A stretch of 64,000 nt of DNA from NCBI RefSeq assembly GCF_002993325.1, contig NZ_PVNO01000026.1, positions 1-64,000 of the forward strand, written 5' to 3'. The translations under genes and the position numbers were made by a program. This document shows positions 15,008 to 23,385 of the stretch, piece by piece (position 1 is the stretch's first letter; each line of letters begins with the position of its first letter). The notes beneath the pieces were generated by a model. That model saw only the letters and a list, made by a program, of their open reading frames with translations. It had not been told where the DNA came from and made no database searches. Origin of the DNA: Alteromonas gracilis (lineage in GTDB: Bacteria; Pseudomonadota; Gammaproteobacteria; Enterobacterales; Alteromonadaceae).

Positions 15008-16999
15008 TTACTCTATTATAGAAGATACGGCTGCTTTTACATCCGCATAGCGGCAGTTTTCACAACTCCCGAAGCCTTTCACTTGCTTTACTTTAAAGCG
15101 CGTAAACAAAGGCATCGTCATGCCAGTAAGAAAACGGCAATAGATGGATTGGCTAATAGGGCCTTCAAACTTTCCTTCTAAATGAGATTGTAGTGCCGAG
15201 ATAGCTTCAGCCACTTGTGTCATATCTGGCTTGGAAATAGGGGTTGAGTAACTAAGCTTAGCCACCTTACCTTGGCACACACTGCAGTGGCCACATTTTA
15301 AAGGCGCTTTGGTATCGTCAAAATACGCCGATAGGCTATAGCTTAAACAGGTGTTGAGTTCGAAGAAGCCTACCAGCGCCGCTATACGCTCTATTTCCTT
15401 GTATTCATTTTCAGTAAAATACTGCGCTAACTTATCTGCTAAGTTTTCCGAACATAGTTGTTTGTTGTTAACGCGGTAAACATCGGTAATTAAGCGTGAT
15501 GCAAGCTCGATGTGATTATGTTCATGCAAATACTCCAATGCCGCAACTACTCTAGAACGCTCTGCACCGTAATGCTGATAAATACTGTCAAAATCTACAA
15601 CGCCCCATACCTTTTTCATGTTGGAGTGCGTGAATACCGCATCTAAAAAGCGCGAACGTTCTTCTGAAAATAAACCGAGTATGATGGCTTTGTCAGAAAT
15701 AAACCGGAACTTGTATTCTGCAAAGTAGGCGTACAACGGTCGAATAACATTTGCGAGTTCAAGCTGCACTAAAAGGGTTTTAAGGGGAAGCTGACGAATA
15801 TTGCTTGTGCTCGATAAGCTGTTAATTTGGGTTTCCCACTGGTAAACATTGTTGTCGCTGTTAGCTGGAGGTTGAACTTCTTGAGCAGTATCTAGGTGAA
15901 CCGGAGCTTGTGATTTAATGTCGGTAATTACGCGCTCAATTGCGCTTTTATCGGGCGTATCCCCATAAACAAAGTTTTCAATGGTGACTAACCCGTCGAG
16001 GTTCGCTAATACTGTGCAGTTTGCTACCTCACCATCTCGCCCGCCTCTGCCAATTTCCTGACTATAGTTTTCTATAGATTTTGGTAGGTCGTAGTGAATA
16101 ACAAAGCGAATATCCGATTTATCAATACCCATGCCGAAGGCAATAGTCGCCACCACAACTTGAAGTTTGTTGTTCATGAAATCTTGCTGAATGCGTTGCC
16201 TGACCTCACTGTCGAGCCCAGCGTGGTAAGCCTTTGCAGTAAACCCTTGCTGCTGCAGAAACTGAGCTACTTCCCCGGCGCTGTTTTGCAGTGTGACGTA
16301 GACTATGCCCGCACCTTGCTGTTTCTTAACTTCTTCTAGCAAAGCTTGTTTTTTATTGGGTTCAAGAACAGGGCGAACCTCTAGATTAAGGTTCTGACGA
16401 TAGAACCCCGTTTGGATAATGCTAGCTGGAGAAATATCAAAACGTGCAGCCATATCCATTTTTACTTTTTTAGTAGCAGTCGCAGTTAGCAGTAAAACCA
16501 GAGGAATGTTTAGCTCTTTCTGATAAGCTGGAAGCTTTAGATAATCAGGGCGAAAATTATGACCCCATTCCGAGATGCAGTGGGCCTCATCGATAACCAA
16601 CATACTCACCCTAACAGACTCAATGAACTGTCTAAAACGTTCGTTCTTAAAACGCTCCACAGACACCATCAAAACTTTGCATTGACCAGAGCGGACATCG
16701 TTCATCACCTGCTTGTTTTGCTCAGGTGTTAGCGTGGAGTCGATACTGGCTGCTGCAATGCCTTTGCTATGAAGAAACTCCAGCTGATCTTTCATCAGCG
16801 CCAATAATGGCGACACCACCAAGGTTAAATGCGGCAATTGTGTAGCAACGTACTGATAGCAAAGTGATTTACCCGAACCAGTAGGAAATATTGCTAGAGT
16901 TGAATGACCACTGAGCAGTAAATCCACCGCTTCCTTCTGGCCCTCGCGAAATGCCGAAAAACCAAACAACTGCTGTAAAATAATGGGGTCAGAGTACAT
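15008..16999 (-). CDS. RecQ-family ATP-dependent DNA helicase
   Basis: A 663-residue 3'-5' DNA helicase. Motif I FPTGSGKSLCYQ (about 38-49), motif II VIDEAHCISEWGHNFRPDY (about 135-153, DEAH), motif III LLTATATKK, motif V/VI region IAFGMGIDKSDIRFVIHYDLPKSIENYSQEIGRGGRDG, and a zinc-binding Cys cluster CGHCSVC near residue 580. The end (GSCENCRYADVKAAV) adds two more Cys; no clear HRDC domain is seen. The ATG overlaps the upstream transposase stop as TAATG and lies inside a REP-like repeat, so residues 1-6 (MYSDPI) come from that repeat. Compared with E. coli RecQ the N terminus is shorter by about 18 residues, which suggests the original start was replaced. Confidence 0.9.
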   Translation of the reverse strand: MYSDPIILQQLFGFSAFREGQKEAVDLLLSGHSTLAIFPTGSGKSLCYQYVATQLPHLTLVVSPLLALMKDQLEFLHSKGIAAASIDSTLTPEQNKQVMNDVRSGQCKVLMVSVERFKNERFRQFIESVRVSMLVIDEAHCISEWGHNFRPDYLKLPAYQKELNIPLVLLLTATATKKVKMDMAARFDISPASIIQTGFYRQNLNLEVRPVLEPNKKQALLEEVKKQQGAGIVYVTLQNSAGEVAQFLQQQGFTAKAYHAGLDSEVRQRIQQDFMNNKLQVVVATIAFGMGIDKSDIRFVIHYDLPKSIENYSQEIGRGGRDGEVANCTVLANLDGLVTIENFVYGDTPDKSAIERVITDIKSQAPVHLDTAQEVQPPANSDNNVYQWETQINSLSSTSNIRQLPLKTLLVQLELANVIRPLYAYFAEYKFRFISDKAIILGLFSEERSRFLDAVFTHSNMKKVWGVVDFDSIYQHYGAERSRVVAALEYLHEHNHIELASRLITDVYRVNNKQLCSENLADKLAQYFTENEYKEIERIAALVGFFELNTCLSYSLSAYFDDTKAPLKCGHCSVCQGKVAKLSYSTPISKPDMTQVAEAISALQSHLEGKFEGPISQSIYCRFLTGMTMPLFTRFKVKQVKGFGSCENCRYADVKAAVSSIIE

Positions 17000-17000
17000 T
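16982..17000 (+). repeat. REP-like repeat, left copy of the RAYT unit
   Basis: AATGGGGTCAGAGTACATT. The inverted copy at 17869-17887 matches exactly as its reverse complement. It covers the recQ start codon and first codons on the minus strand. Confidence 0.85.
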
Positions 17001-17724
17001 AAGCTATTTCCGAACGGTGAGTGGTTAACTGTTGACTGGTTTGCGGTGGTCTACCCAACGCTTCGTGCTTTAAACGGTGTCCAGTTAGGCTTTCAATTTG
17101 CTGTTTAAATGCATCGCTTCCCAGCACTAGTCCTCTTCTAGTGCCGCTTTGAATTTTATCAATGTCAGTTTGAGGCAGTTCATCATCGAATAATGCGCGA
17201 TAAGCCGCAAGACGTTGGTTTTCCGAAGTTCCTAAATTTAGGTACACAGGATGAGGGCTTTGCAGTGACGAAGGTATGCCTATCGCATTCATTCTGTAGC
17301 TTGACCATTTATATTCAACCGGCTTCTCGACCATGTTTGCTCTTACAGGGTTCAGCTCGATATATCTGTAAACCGTCAGAAGATATTCGTCGTTAGAGAC
17401 CAGGCTGGAATGAAACCTACCTTCCCACAATGTCCCAGAGCGTTCATATTTGTGGTTAAAGTACCTAACATACATGCGACCAAGCGCTTGCATCATCTTG
17501 CTTACGCCAAGGTTATCAAGCTTAGGTGTGCAAAGTAAATGAACATGATTGGTCATCAATACCCAAGCGTGTATGCCTACATCAAATTTTGCAGAGAACT
17601 TTTTAAGCCAGCTGACATAAGCGATATAGTCGTTTTCACACTTAAAGCAAATTGAACGGTTATTGCCTCTTTGGATAACATGTTGAGGATAGCCCGCGGG
17701 AGCCAAACGAGGTTTCCTTGCCAT
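16999..17724 (-). CDS. REP-associated tyrosine transposase (RAYT, Y1_Tnp family)
   Basis: A 241-residue HUH-type single-strand nuclease related to IS200/IS605 TnpA. MARKPRLAPAGYPQHVIQRGNNR is the common start. The metal-binding HUH motif is TNHVHLL (His60, His62). The YRYIELNPVRANMV segment (about 119-132) is characteristic of RAYTs and includes the candidate catalytic Tyr119/Tyr121. A C-terminal part from about 165 holds GTRRGLVLGSDAFKQQIE, common in the Alteromonas/Shewanella branch. Such proteins act on REP hairpins. Its stop overlaps the recQ start by one base (TAATG), so recQ may be translationally coupled to it. Confidence 0.93.
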   Translation of the reverse strand: MARKPRLAPAGYPQHVIQRGNNRSICFKCENDYIAYVSWLKKFSAKFDVGIHAWVLMTNHVHLLCTPKLDNLGVSKMMQALGRMYVRYFNHKYERSGTLWEGRFHSSLVSNDEYLLTVYRYIELNPVRANMVEKPVEYKWSSYRMNAIGIPSSLQSPHPVYLNLGTSENQRLAAYRALFDDELPQTDIDKIQSGTRRGLVLGSDAFKQQIESLTGHRLKHEALGRPPQTSQQLTTHRSEIA

Positions 17725-17868
17725 ATTTTTACCAAATCCCTTTCTATATACTCTCTACTAAAATGAGTGAATTGAGTAAAGGCTACAACCCTGTACCTGC
17801 CAAAACTGGTCTAACGGGCAAGCTGAAAGGATGAGATAAATGGCTTAGCTGGCTGTCTTAATTTAGAA

Positions 17869-17887
17869 AATGTACTCTGACCCCATT
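17869..17887 (-). repeat. REP-like repeat, right copy of the RAYT unit
   Basis: AATGTACTCTGACCCCATT, exact reverse complement of 16982-17000. Its last two bases are part of the TAA stop of the minus-strand gene at 17886-18479. Confidence 0.85.
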
Positions 17888-18479
17888 ATTCATATCCCCA
17901 TGGGGCGCTTGGCGTTGCTATAGGGTTTTCGAGATCAAAATCTACCTGTATTTCACGCGCAGGGCGAACTAAGCGATAGCTAAAGCGACTTGGGTAGATC
18001 ATCATTTGCCAGACGTTATCCGTTGATGCTGCAATTCCAGATTCTATAAATAACGCTTTTGAGTAAGCATCTGCTGGAAATGACTGTACTTGGGCATATC
18101 CTTCATCGACAGTGTGGCCGCCATACATGGTTGAAGAATGAAAGCTGCCATCATCATTTCTATGATCGTGCTTCAGCATAAGACCTGCGCCGGTTTTCGT
18201 TAGAATCCAAGTGCGGGATGCATCGTCACCCACGTGAAAAGGAATTTGAATTTCCGAGTCTGTGCACTTTCTTACGTGCATAACAAGCTTCGCATCACCG
18301 AACGTATTACCCACATTGTCTTTGCTAACATCGCCCTGAAATGCTTTACCACAATGGGCTTTTATAGCATTAAAAAATGCATCATGAGTAGGAATTGAGA
18401 CCAAAGGCGCATCTTCACCAAGCGCCATGTTGCTTATTCCAATAAGTCCAAGAAAGAAGTATCCACAAAACTTTTTCAT
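17886..18479 (-). CDS. secreted protein of unknown function
   Basis: A 197-residue protein with a signal peptide (MKKFCGYFFLGLIGISNMALG). The mature part holds two Cys pairs candidates (HCGKAF and HVRKCTDSE) and segments rich in short strands (THDAFFNAIKAHCG, GGHTVDEGYAQVQSFPADAYSKALF, MMIYPSRFSYRLVRPAREIQVDFDLENPI). I do not recognise a named domain. The stop codon overlaps the right REP of the RAYT unit, so the C terminus may have been trimmed or extended by that insertion. The start ATG at 18479 fits the signal peptide. Confidence 0.65.
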   Translation of the reverse strand: MKKFCGYFFLGLIGISNMALGEDAPLVSIPTHDAFFNAIKAHCGKAFQGDVSKDNVGNTFGDAKLVMHVRKCTDSEIQIPFHVGDDASRTWILTKTGAGLMLKHDHRNDDGSFHSSTMYGGHTVDEGYAQVQSFPADAYSKALFIESGIAASTDNVWQMMIYPSRFSYRLVRPAREIQVDFDLENPIATPSAPWGYE

Positions 18480-18783
18480 TTAATAATTCGTCACCGCAAG
18501 CTGATACAGGCTTAGCAGTGTAACCTATCTAGTTAATGGGGTCAGAGTACTTTATTGATGAACCTCACGTCGCACTGTGCGATGGAAAAGTGGCAGAATT
18601 ACTTGATGCAGATGATGGGGCGATGCGCGGAGGCTCCAAAAAGAAATGTACTCTGACCCCATTTTTTGAGGGTGTATAAATGGTCGAAACGCTTATGTAT
18701 TCGAAATATAAATATTACTGATAGTGGGTGCGTGGTAGCTTATTGTTACATTCAGCGTTTAACTTTCAGGGCGAAATAACACT
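18480..18783. other. gene-free stretch with a REP pair
   Basis: The stretch between the secreted-protein gene and the MDR gene holds the inverted REP pair described separately, plus about 120 bp of ordinary upstream sequence before the MDR gene. No RNA gene or credible coding frame is seen. Confidence 0.6.
18535..18663. repeat. inverted pair of REP-like repeats (BIME/MITE-like)
   Basis: AATGGGGTCAGAGTAC (18535-18550) faces GTACTCTGACCCCATT (18648-18663) across 97 bp. The arms are the same sequence as the ends of the nearby RAYT unit, so this is probably a non-autonomous copy mobilised in trans. The inside shows no resemblance that I can see to the transposase gene. Confidence 0.75.
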
Positions 18784-19905
18784 ATGGATAAATCAAAACA
18801 ACTATTTACGCTAATCACCTCAGAAGGTGAGTTACAGGTATCGCTAAAAGAAGTGGATGTTCCAGAACCTAAGTCACACGAAGTAATAGTTCAAATGGAA
18901 GCCTCTCCTATAAATCCTTCAGATATGTGGCCCATGTTCGGCCCTGCAAGCCTTGATAAGGCAACCTTTGACGAAGATAAAAAAGCACTAGTAGCACCAG
19001 TACACAAGCCGTTGCTAAGTCGCATCAAATCACGTCTGGATCAAACCTTACCTATCGGCAATGAAGGCGCAGGTACGGTTGTTAAGGCGGGTGATAGTCC
19101 AGAAGCACAAGCATTAATGGGCAAGACGGTATCTATTCTTACCGGCGCAGCCTATACCGAATTTGCGTGCGTCCCAGTACAGGCTTGCCTGCCACATCTG
19201 GATAGTACAACACCGCAGCAAGCTGCATCTTCATTTGTAAATCCGCTTACAGCACTTGGCATGGTTGAAACCATGCGAATGGAAGGCCACAAGGCGCTTG
19301 TACATACCGCTGCAGCCTCTAATTTAGGGCAAATGTTGAACAAGATTTGTCTAGAGCAGGGCGTAGAATTAGTAAATATTGTACGTAGCCAAGAGCAGGT
19401 TGATATTCTCAAAGGCATAGGCGCAAAAATTGTACTTGATTCAAGTAGCGAGAACTTCAAGGCCGAACTCTATCAAGCCATTGATAGCACAGGCGCAACG
19501 CTAGCATTCGACGCCATTGGCGGTGGTGAGCTAGTGAGCGATATTCTTACTATGATGGAAGCATCGGGCAGTAAAGATGCAAAAGGGTTCAACACCTATG
19601 GTTCTGACAGCAACAAACAGGTGTATATCTACGGCGGCTTAGATTTCTCGCCAACTATTTTAAACCGCGCTTATGGCATGACGTGGAGTATTGGTGGTTG
19701 GTTGCTAATGCGTTTCTTAGGCAAGCTTGATAAGAAGCGTGTAGGCGAGCTTTACCAGAAAGTGGCTACGGAAATTAACACTACGTTTGCGTCGTCTTAC
19801 AGCAAAGAGTTAAGTCTTGAGGAAGCGCTTCAGCCAGAGAATGTGGCTTTGTATAATGCGAAAAAGACCGGCACAAAATACCTTATTGTGCCGAGCAAGG
19901 GCTAA
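18784..19905 (+). CDS. zinc-type alcohol dehydrogenase-like / quinone reductase-like MDR protein
   Basis: A 373-residue medium-chain dehydrogenase/reductase. The N-terminal GroES-like part has SPINPSDMW and PIGNEGAGTVVKAG; the central Rossmann part has VHTAAASNLGQMLNKICLEQG instead of the usual GxGxxG, followed by NIVRSQEQVDILKGIGAKIVLDSS and the LAFDAIGGGE element. It lacks the Cys ligands of zinc enzymes, so it is probably a zinc-free NADPH reductase of the quinone-oxidoreductase type. The start ATG is 3 bases after TAACACT; a large stem-loop terminator follows. Substrate unknown. Confidence 0.85.
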   Translation: MDKSKQLFTLITSEGELQVSLKEVDVPEPKSHEVIVQMEASPINPSDMWPMFGPASLDKATFDEDKKALVAPVHKPLLSRIKSRLDQTLPIGNEGAGTVVKAGDSPEAQALMGKTVSILTGAAYTEFACVPVQACLPHLDSTTPQQAASSFVNPLTALGMVETMRMEGHKALVHTAAASNLGQMLNKICLEQGVELVNIVRSQEQVDILKGIGAKIVLDSSSENFKAELYQAIDSTGATLAFDAIGGGELVSDILTMMEASGSKDAKGFNTYGSDSNKQVYIYGGLDFSPTILNRAYGMTWSIGGWLLMRFLGKLDKKRVGELYQKVATEINTTFASSYSKELSLEEALQPENVALYNAKKTGTKYLIVPSKG

Positions 19906-19953
19906 TCTGCGGGACGTTTAACTACGGCGATCCTAGCTTAATTGTAATCAATA

Positions 19954-20022
19954 AAAGGGTCTGTTGATCTTTGATGTACAAACTGCGGTTTAAAGTACAT
20001 TGAAGGGCGACAGACCCTTTTT
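19954..20022 (+). terminator. terminator after the MDR gene, long loop
   Basis: AAAGGGTCTGT (19954-19964) pairs perfectly with ACAGACCCTTT (20010-20020), followed by a T run. The 45-base loop is long for a simple terminator and contains a small inner pairing (GTAC with GTAC). Confidence 0.7.
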
Positions 20023-20115
20023 GTATTCATTATCATTCAGCTGATATTAAGCTGGAAATACGCTCAAGAAGATGTGAAGTAAACCGTAACCCAGATAAAA
20101 GGTAGTTAAGATAGC

Positions 20116-20937
20116 ATGCCTGAAGGTCCAGAGATTCGTCGCGCTGCAGACAAAGTTGAAGCGGTAATAAAAGATACCCCTTTAGAAAAGGTAGAGTTTG
20201 GCTTAGCTCAGCTTAAACCCTACGCTAAGCAGTTAGAAGGTGAAAAAGTGTTGGGCATGGAAACCCGTGGCAAGGCGTTAATCACCCATTTCAGTAACGC
20301 GCTCTCTATGTATTCACACAACCAGCTTTACGGCGTGTGGCATACCTGTAAACGTAACGAACTGCCCGATACTAAGCGTCAGTTGAGAGTAGGGCTTCAT
20401 ACTAAGACGCACAGCGCTATCTTGTATAGCGCCTCTGATATTAGTATCTGGCCATCGCAAACTATTCACGAACATCCGTTTCTACAGCGGGTAGGGCCTG
20501 ATGTATTAAACGGTTCGGTGACAAAAGAGCTGGTATTAGAACGACTACGTTCAAAAGCTTTTTATAACCGCGCGCTAAGCGGTTTGTATCTAGACCAGCG
20601 CTTTATGGCAGGGCTTGGCAACTATCTCCGTAGCGAAATACTATTTGCAGCCGGCGTTCACCCTTCGCTTAAACCCTCGCAGTTAGATGATGAGCAGCTT
20701 CGCAGCTTAGCGCATCACACCTTGGCCATATGCAAACGCAGTTATGAAACCGGTGGCTATACCGTGTACACCGAACTACGCGAAATACTGGAAGCAAAAG
20801 GCGTTAACTTTGAAGGCACGAGGTTTATGGTGTTCGATAGAGAAGAACAGCCTTGTAGGGTCTGCGCCACGCCAATAAAGCGACAGTCCTACAATGGGCG
20901 ACGCCTCTATTGGTGCAGCCAGTGCCAGGCCAAGTGA
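20116..20937 (+). CDS. nei: endonuclease VIII (DNA glycosylase/AP lyase)
   Basis: A 273-residue base-excision repair enzyme that removes oxidised pyrimidines and nicks the site. It begins MPEGPEIRRAADKVE: Pro2 is the Schiff-base nucleophile and Glu3 the catalytic acid. ETRGKALITHFSN, YSHNQLYGVW, HPFLQRVGPDVL and GLGNYLRSEIL match E. coli Nei closely and separate it from MutM. The C-terminal zinc finger is CRVCATPIKRQ...YWCSQCQ. Full length for the family; it stands alone. Confidence 0.95.
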   Translation: MPEGPEIRRAADKVEAVIKDTPLEKVEFGLAQLKPYAKQLEGEKVLGMETRGKALITHFSNALSMYSHNQLYGVWHTCKRNELPDTKRQLRVGLHTKTHSAILYSASDISIWPSQTIHEHPFLQRVGPDVLNGSVTKELVLERLRSKAFYNRALSGLYLDQRFMAGLGNYLRSEILFAAGVHPSLKPSQLDDEQLRSLAHHTLAICKRSYETGGYTVYTELREILEAKGVNFEGTRFMVFDREEQPCRVCATPIKRQSYNGRRLYWCSQCQAK

Positions 20938-21007
20938 ACTATATCTCCGGTATTTGATGTTCAGTTAATAATCTATTTGACTTGTTTCAAATTTCGATGA
21001 ATTATAT

Positions 21008-21023
21008 CCGTAACTGGTTACGG
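21008..21023. promoter_or_regulatory. palindrome overlapping the ribosome site of the MarR-GNAT gene
   Basis: CCGTAAC-TG-GTTACGG is a 16-bp palindrome with perfect 7-bp arms, ending ten bases before the ATG. The Shine-Dalgarno GGAG begins inside the right arm. It could be an operator for the encoded MarR domain or a hairpin that hides the ribosome site. Confidence 0.5.
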
Positions 21024-21033
21024 AGTTTTTTAA

Positions 21034-21966
21034 ATGAAGTCATTTAACGAATTGGGGCATATTGCGTTAGGTACAGCTTTACGTCAGTTAGCGGCGCAGG
21101 TGTCGAAGGACGCGGAAAATACTTATGGGAAGTTCGGGTTTGCAATAGAGCCAAAGTGGTTCCCTGTATTCTATGTACTGGCGTCTAAAGGTGCAGATTC
21201 TGTGGTGAATATCGCCAAAGAGATAAATCATTCTCATGTGTCGGTGAGTAAAATCGTAAAAGAAATGAAAGCAAAGGGCTTAATTGAAAGCTACAAATCC
21301 AGTGACGATTCACGGGTTACGCTGGTGGCGCTAAACGACACAGCGAAAGCAATGGTGCCCCAAATGGAAAAGCAGTGCGACGCTATAGATGCTGCTATGC
21401 GTGAGCTAAAAGAAGAAACGGGTATCGATTTATGGGAAGCGGTCAGCGTAGTTGAAAGGCACCTTCGATATCGGCCTATTAGTGCAAGAGTCGACGGAGA
21501 CTCTCCTGAAATTAAAGTAGTAGATTATGCGCCAAAGTATCGCGAGGCATTTAAATCGCTCAACGTTGAGTGGATAAGCAAATATTGGGAGTTAGAGGAA
21601 CCCGACTTTAAAGCGCTCGACGACCCTGAAGGCTACATTTTGAATCAGTCGGGTGTCATATTAATCGCGTTAGAAAAGGGGAAACCTATAGGCTGCTGCG
21701 CGCTTATAAAGCAAACCGCCGACACATTTGAGCTTGCCAAAATGGCGGTATCGCCAAGAGCACAAGGGAAAGGAGTAGGATTATTGTTAGGTAAAAGCAT
21801 TGTAGAAAGGGCGAAAATTATGGGATTAAAGCGGCTTTATTTAGAGAGTAACTCGGTGCTTAAACCCGCATTGAGTTTGTATGAAAAGATAGGGTTTAAG
21901 CATATCAAGGGGGCGTCATCGCCTTACGCGAGATGTGATGTGCAGATGGAGCTTCAGTTAAAATAG
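21034..21966 (+). CDS. MarR-type regulator fused to a GNAT acetyltransferase
   Basis: A 310-residue two-domain protein. Residues about 5-150 are a MarR-like winged helix (ADSVVNIAKEINHSHVSVSKIVKEMKAKGLIESYKSSDDSRVTLVALND). Residues about 160-310 are a GNAT N-acetyltransferase with the acetyl-CoA loop VSPRAQGKGVGLLLGKSIVERA and the final LYEKIGFKHIKG. Such fusions usually control their own or a neighbouring gene in response to a small substrate that the GNAT part can acetylate; that is family knowledge, not seen here. The palindrome over its ribosome site fits autoregulation. Confidence 0.88.
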   Translation: MKSFNELGHIALGTALRQLAAQVSKDAENTYGKFGFAIEPKWFPVFYVLASKGADSVVNIAKEINHSHVSVSKIVKEMKAKGLIESYKSSDDSRVTLVALNDTAKAMVPQMEKQCDAIDAAMRELKEETGIDLWEAVSVVERHLRYRPISARVDGDSPEIKVVDYAPKYREAFKSLNVEWISKYWELEEPDFKALDDPEGYILNQSGVILIALEKGKPIGCCALIKQTADTFELAKMAVSPRAQGKGVGLLLGKSIVERAKIMGLKRLYLESNSVLKPALSLYEKIGFKHIKGASSPYARCDVQMELQLK

Positions 21967-22011
21967 TGTGGGCGTACAAAAGCACAAAGAACGTACACAC
22001 ACGAAAATGTT

Positions 22012-23184
22012 TTAACGACGCGCGCGCTTCTTAACAAACATAAACACTAACATCACGTTCAAACCAAATATGGCAATGCATAACGACCCGATAGTGGCAT
22101 CTCTAAAGCTAAAAAATTGGGCCACGGTACCCGCGCCTATTGTGCCTAGCATCATACCTACGCGGGTGGCGTTTGAATAAAAGGCTGAAGTGAACCCGGT
22201 TAAGTCGGGCGCTTGTTGTTGCAGTAACGTCAACCCAATGCCTGCATATAAGCCGTAGAAAAGGGCGTTTAGTATTTGAAGGGTAAGTAACTCCCAACTT
22301 GACTGAGAAAAGTACACGCCGATGTAGAAGCAACAGCCGAAAATGAATGCTACGGCCATGATACCTGCGGGTGGAAAGCGTCGAGCCAGCTTGGCCGCCA
22401 GTAACATAGTCGGGATTTCAAGTGCGGCCACTACACCCATCATCAGCCCGGGTAAATTTTCTGCCAACCCCAGTTCATTCATGACGTATAAGGGCATCGA
22501 TGATAAATACATAACATTGCCAGCCATACCAGCAAGTATAGCCAGCCCAACCAGCCAGAAAGGCAGCGATAGCGAGCCTTTTAAAGTCGTATTGAGCGAC
22601 TGTTGATTAGCTTTTTGAGGCGGTACAACCTTTACCACAAAAAGCGTTGCAACTAACACACATGCGATAGCCACCGAAAAAGATGCTGCAAAGCCAAAAT
22701 TGGCGACTAAAGTAAACGCTAGCGGTGGGCCAACCACCCAAGCAAGAGAGATGGCAGCGCGAACTTTTGAGTTAAAGGCGGCTAAGTCGATGTCTTGTTT
22801 CTTTGCCCATAACCCTGAAACGGTCAACATCTGAGACACTGCCCCGGCACCCACTGACATAAATAAAACGCCAGCAAGAAATACGTGCCAAAACTGGTTA
22901 CTAAAGATGAAGGCGACCATCGCAATGCCTACACAAAGCATGGTTAGCCCATAAAGACGATTTGCGTTAAAGCCTTTATCAGCCAGGTGCCCCAGGTATT
23001 GACTGATCACCAACCCTGATAGCGTAACAGAAACCATGTAAATGCTTATGTATATGGGCTCAACGTTGATCTCGTCAATGAGAAAATAGCTCATAAGAGG
23101 CGTAACAAACGAGGAGGTTAAGCCAGTTAAAAGGCTTAGCAACAGAAAAGGAAGTTGTGGAGAGAATGCGTATCGCGATGACAT
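22012..23184 (-). CDS. MFS transporter, sugar-efflux (SetA/SetB-like) type
   Basis: A 390-residue inner-membrane transporter with about 12 hydrophobic segments. The first loop (ISQYLGHLADKGFNANRL) is a version of the MFS motif. The opening SPQLPFLLLSLLTGLTSSFVTPLMSYFLIDEINVEPIYISIYMVSVTLSG and the mid-protein PLYVMNELGLAENLPGLMMGVVAALEIP resemble the SetA/SetB group, which exports sugars and analogues. It is convergent with the MarR-GNAT gene (45 bp between stops). Substrate not determined from sequence. Confidence 0.8.
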   Translation of the reverse strand: MSSRYAFSPQLPFLLLSLLTGLTSSFVTPLMSYFLIDEINVEPIYISIYMVSVTLSGLVISQYLGHLADKGFNANRLYGLTMLCVGIAMVAFIFSNQFWHVFLAGVLFMSVGAGAVSQMLTVSGLWAKKQDIDLAAFNSKVRAAISLAWVVGPPLAFTLVANFGFAASFSVAIACVLVATLFVVKVVPPQKANQQSLNTTLKGSLSLPFWLVGLAILAGMAGNVMYLSSMPLYVMNELGLAENLPGLMMGVVAALEIPTMLLAAKLARRFPPAGIMAVAFIFGCCFYIGVYFSQSSWELLTLQILNALFYGLYAGIGLTLLQQQAPDLTGFTSAFYSNATRVGMMLGTIGAGTVAQFFSFRDATIGSLCIAIFGLNVMLVFMFVKKRARR

Positions 23185-23385
23185 GAGACTATTAGCTCCC
23201 GAGGGCTATTAAACGTGGTTGACCCAAACTCGTAAACAAAAGGTCACAGCCCTTAATAACGAGGGCGCATTATAAGTGCTGCGTGTCTCATGTCTATGAC
23301 GAAGCTTTTATAAGCTATCTTTTAAAATTATGCTGCATTAACACTTTTCTTTAAAAAGTACACAGCCCCAGGGCGCGCTTTAAAT

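Larger units (their letters stand above)
16982..17887 (-). mobile_element. RAYT unit bounded by inverted REP-like repeats
   Basis: A 906-bp segment with perfect 19-bp inverted repeats at its ends and one REP-associated tyrosine transposase gene inside. It sits between the recQ coding region and a secreted-protein gene, and its ends reach into both: the left repeat supplies the recQ start and the right repeat overlaps the neighbour's stop codon. Two more copies of the repeat lie 650-780 bp away. This looks like a domesticated or recently moved REP/RAYT system; the exact insertion boundaries are inferred. Confidence 0.75.
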
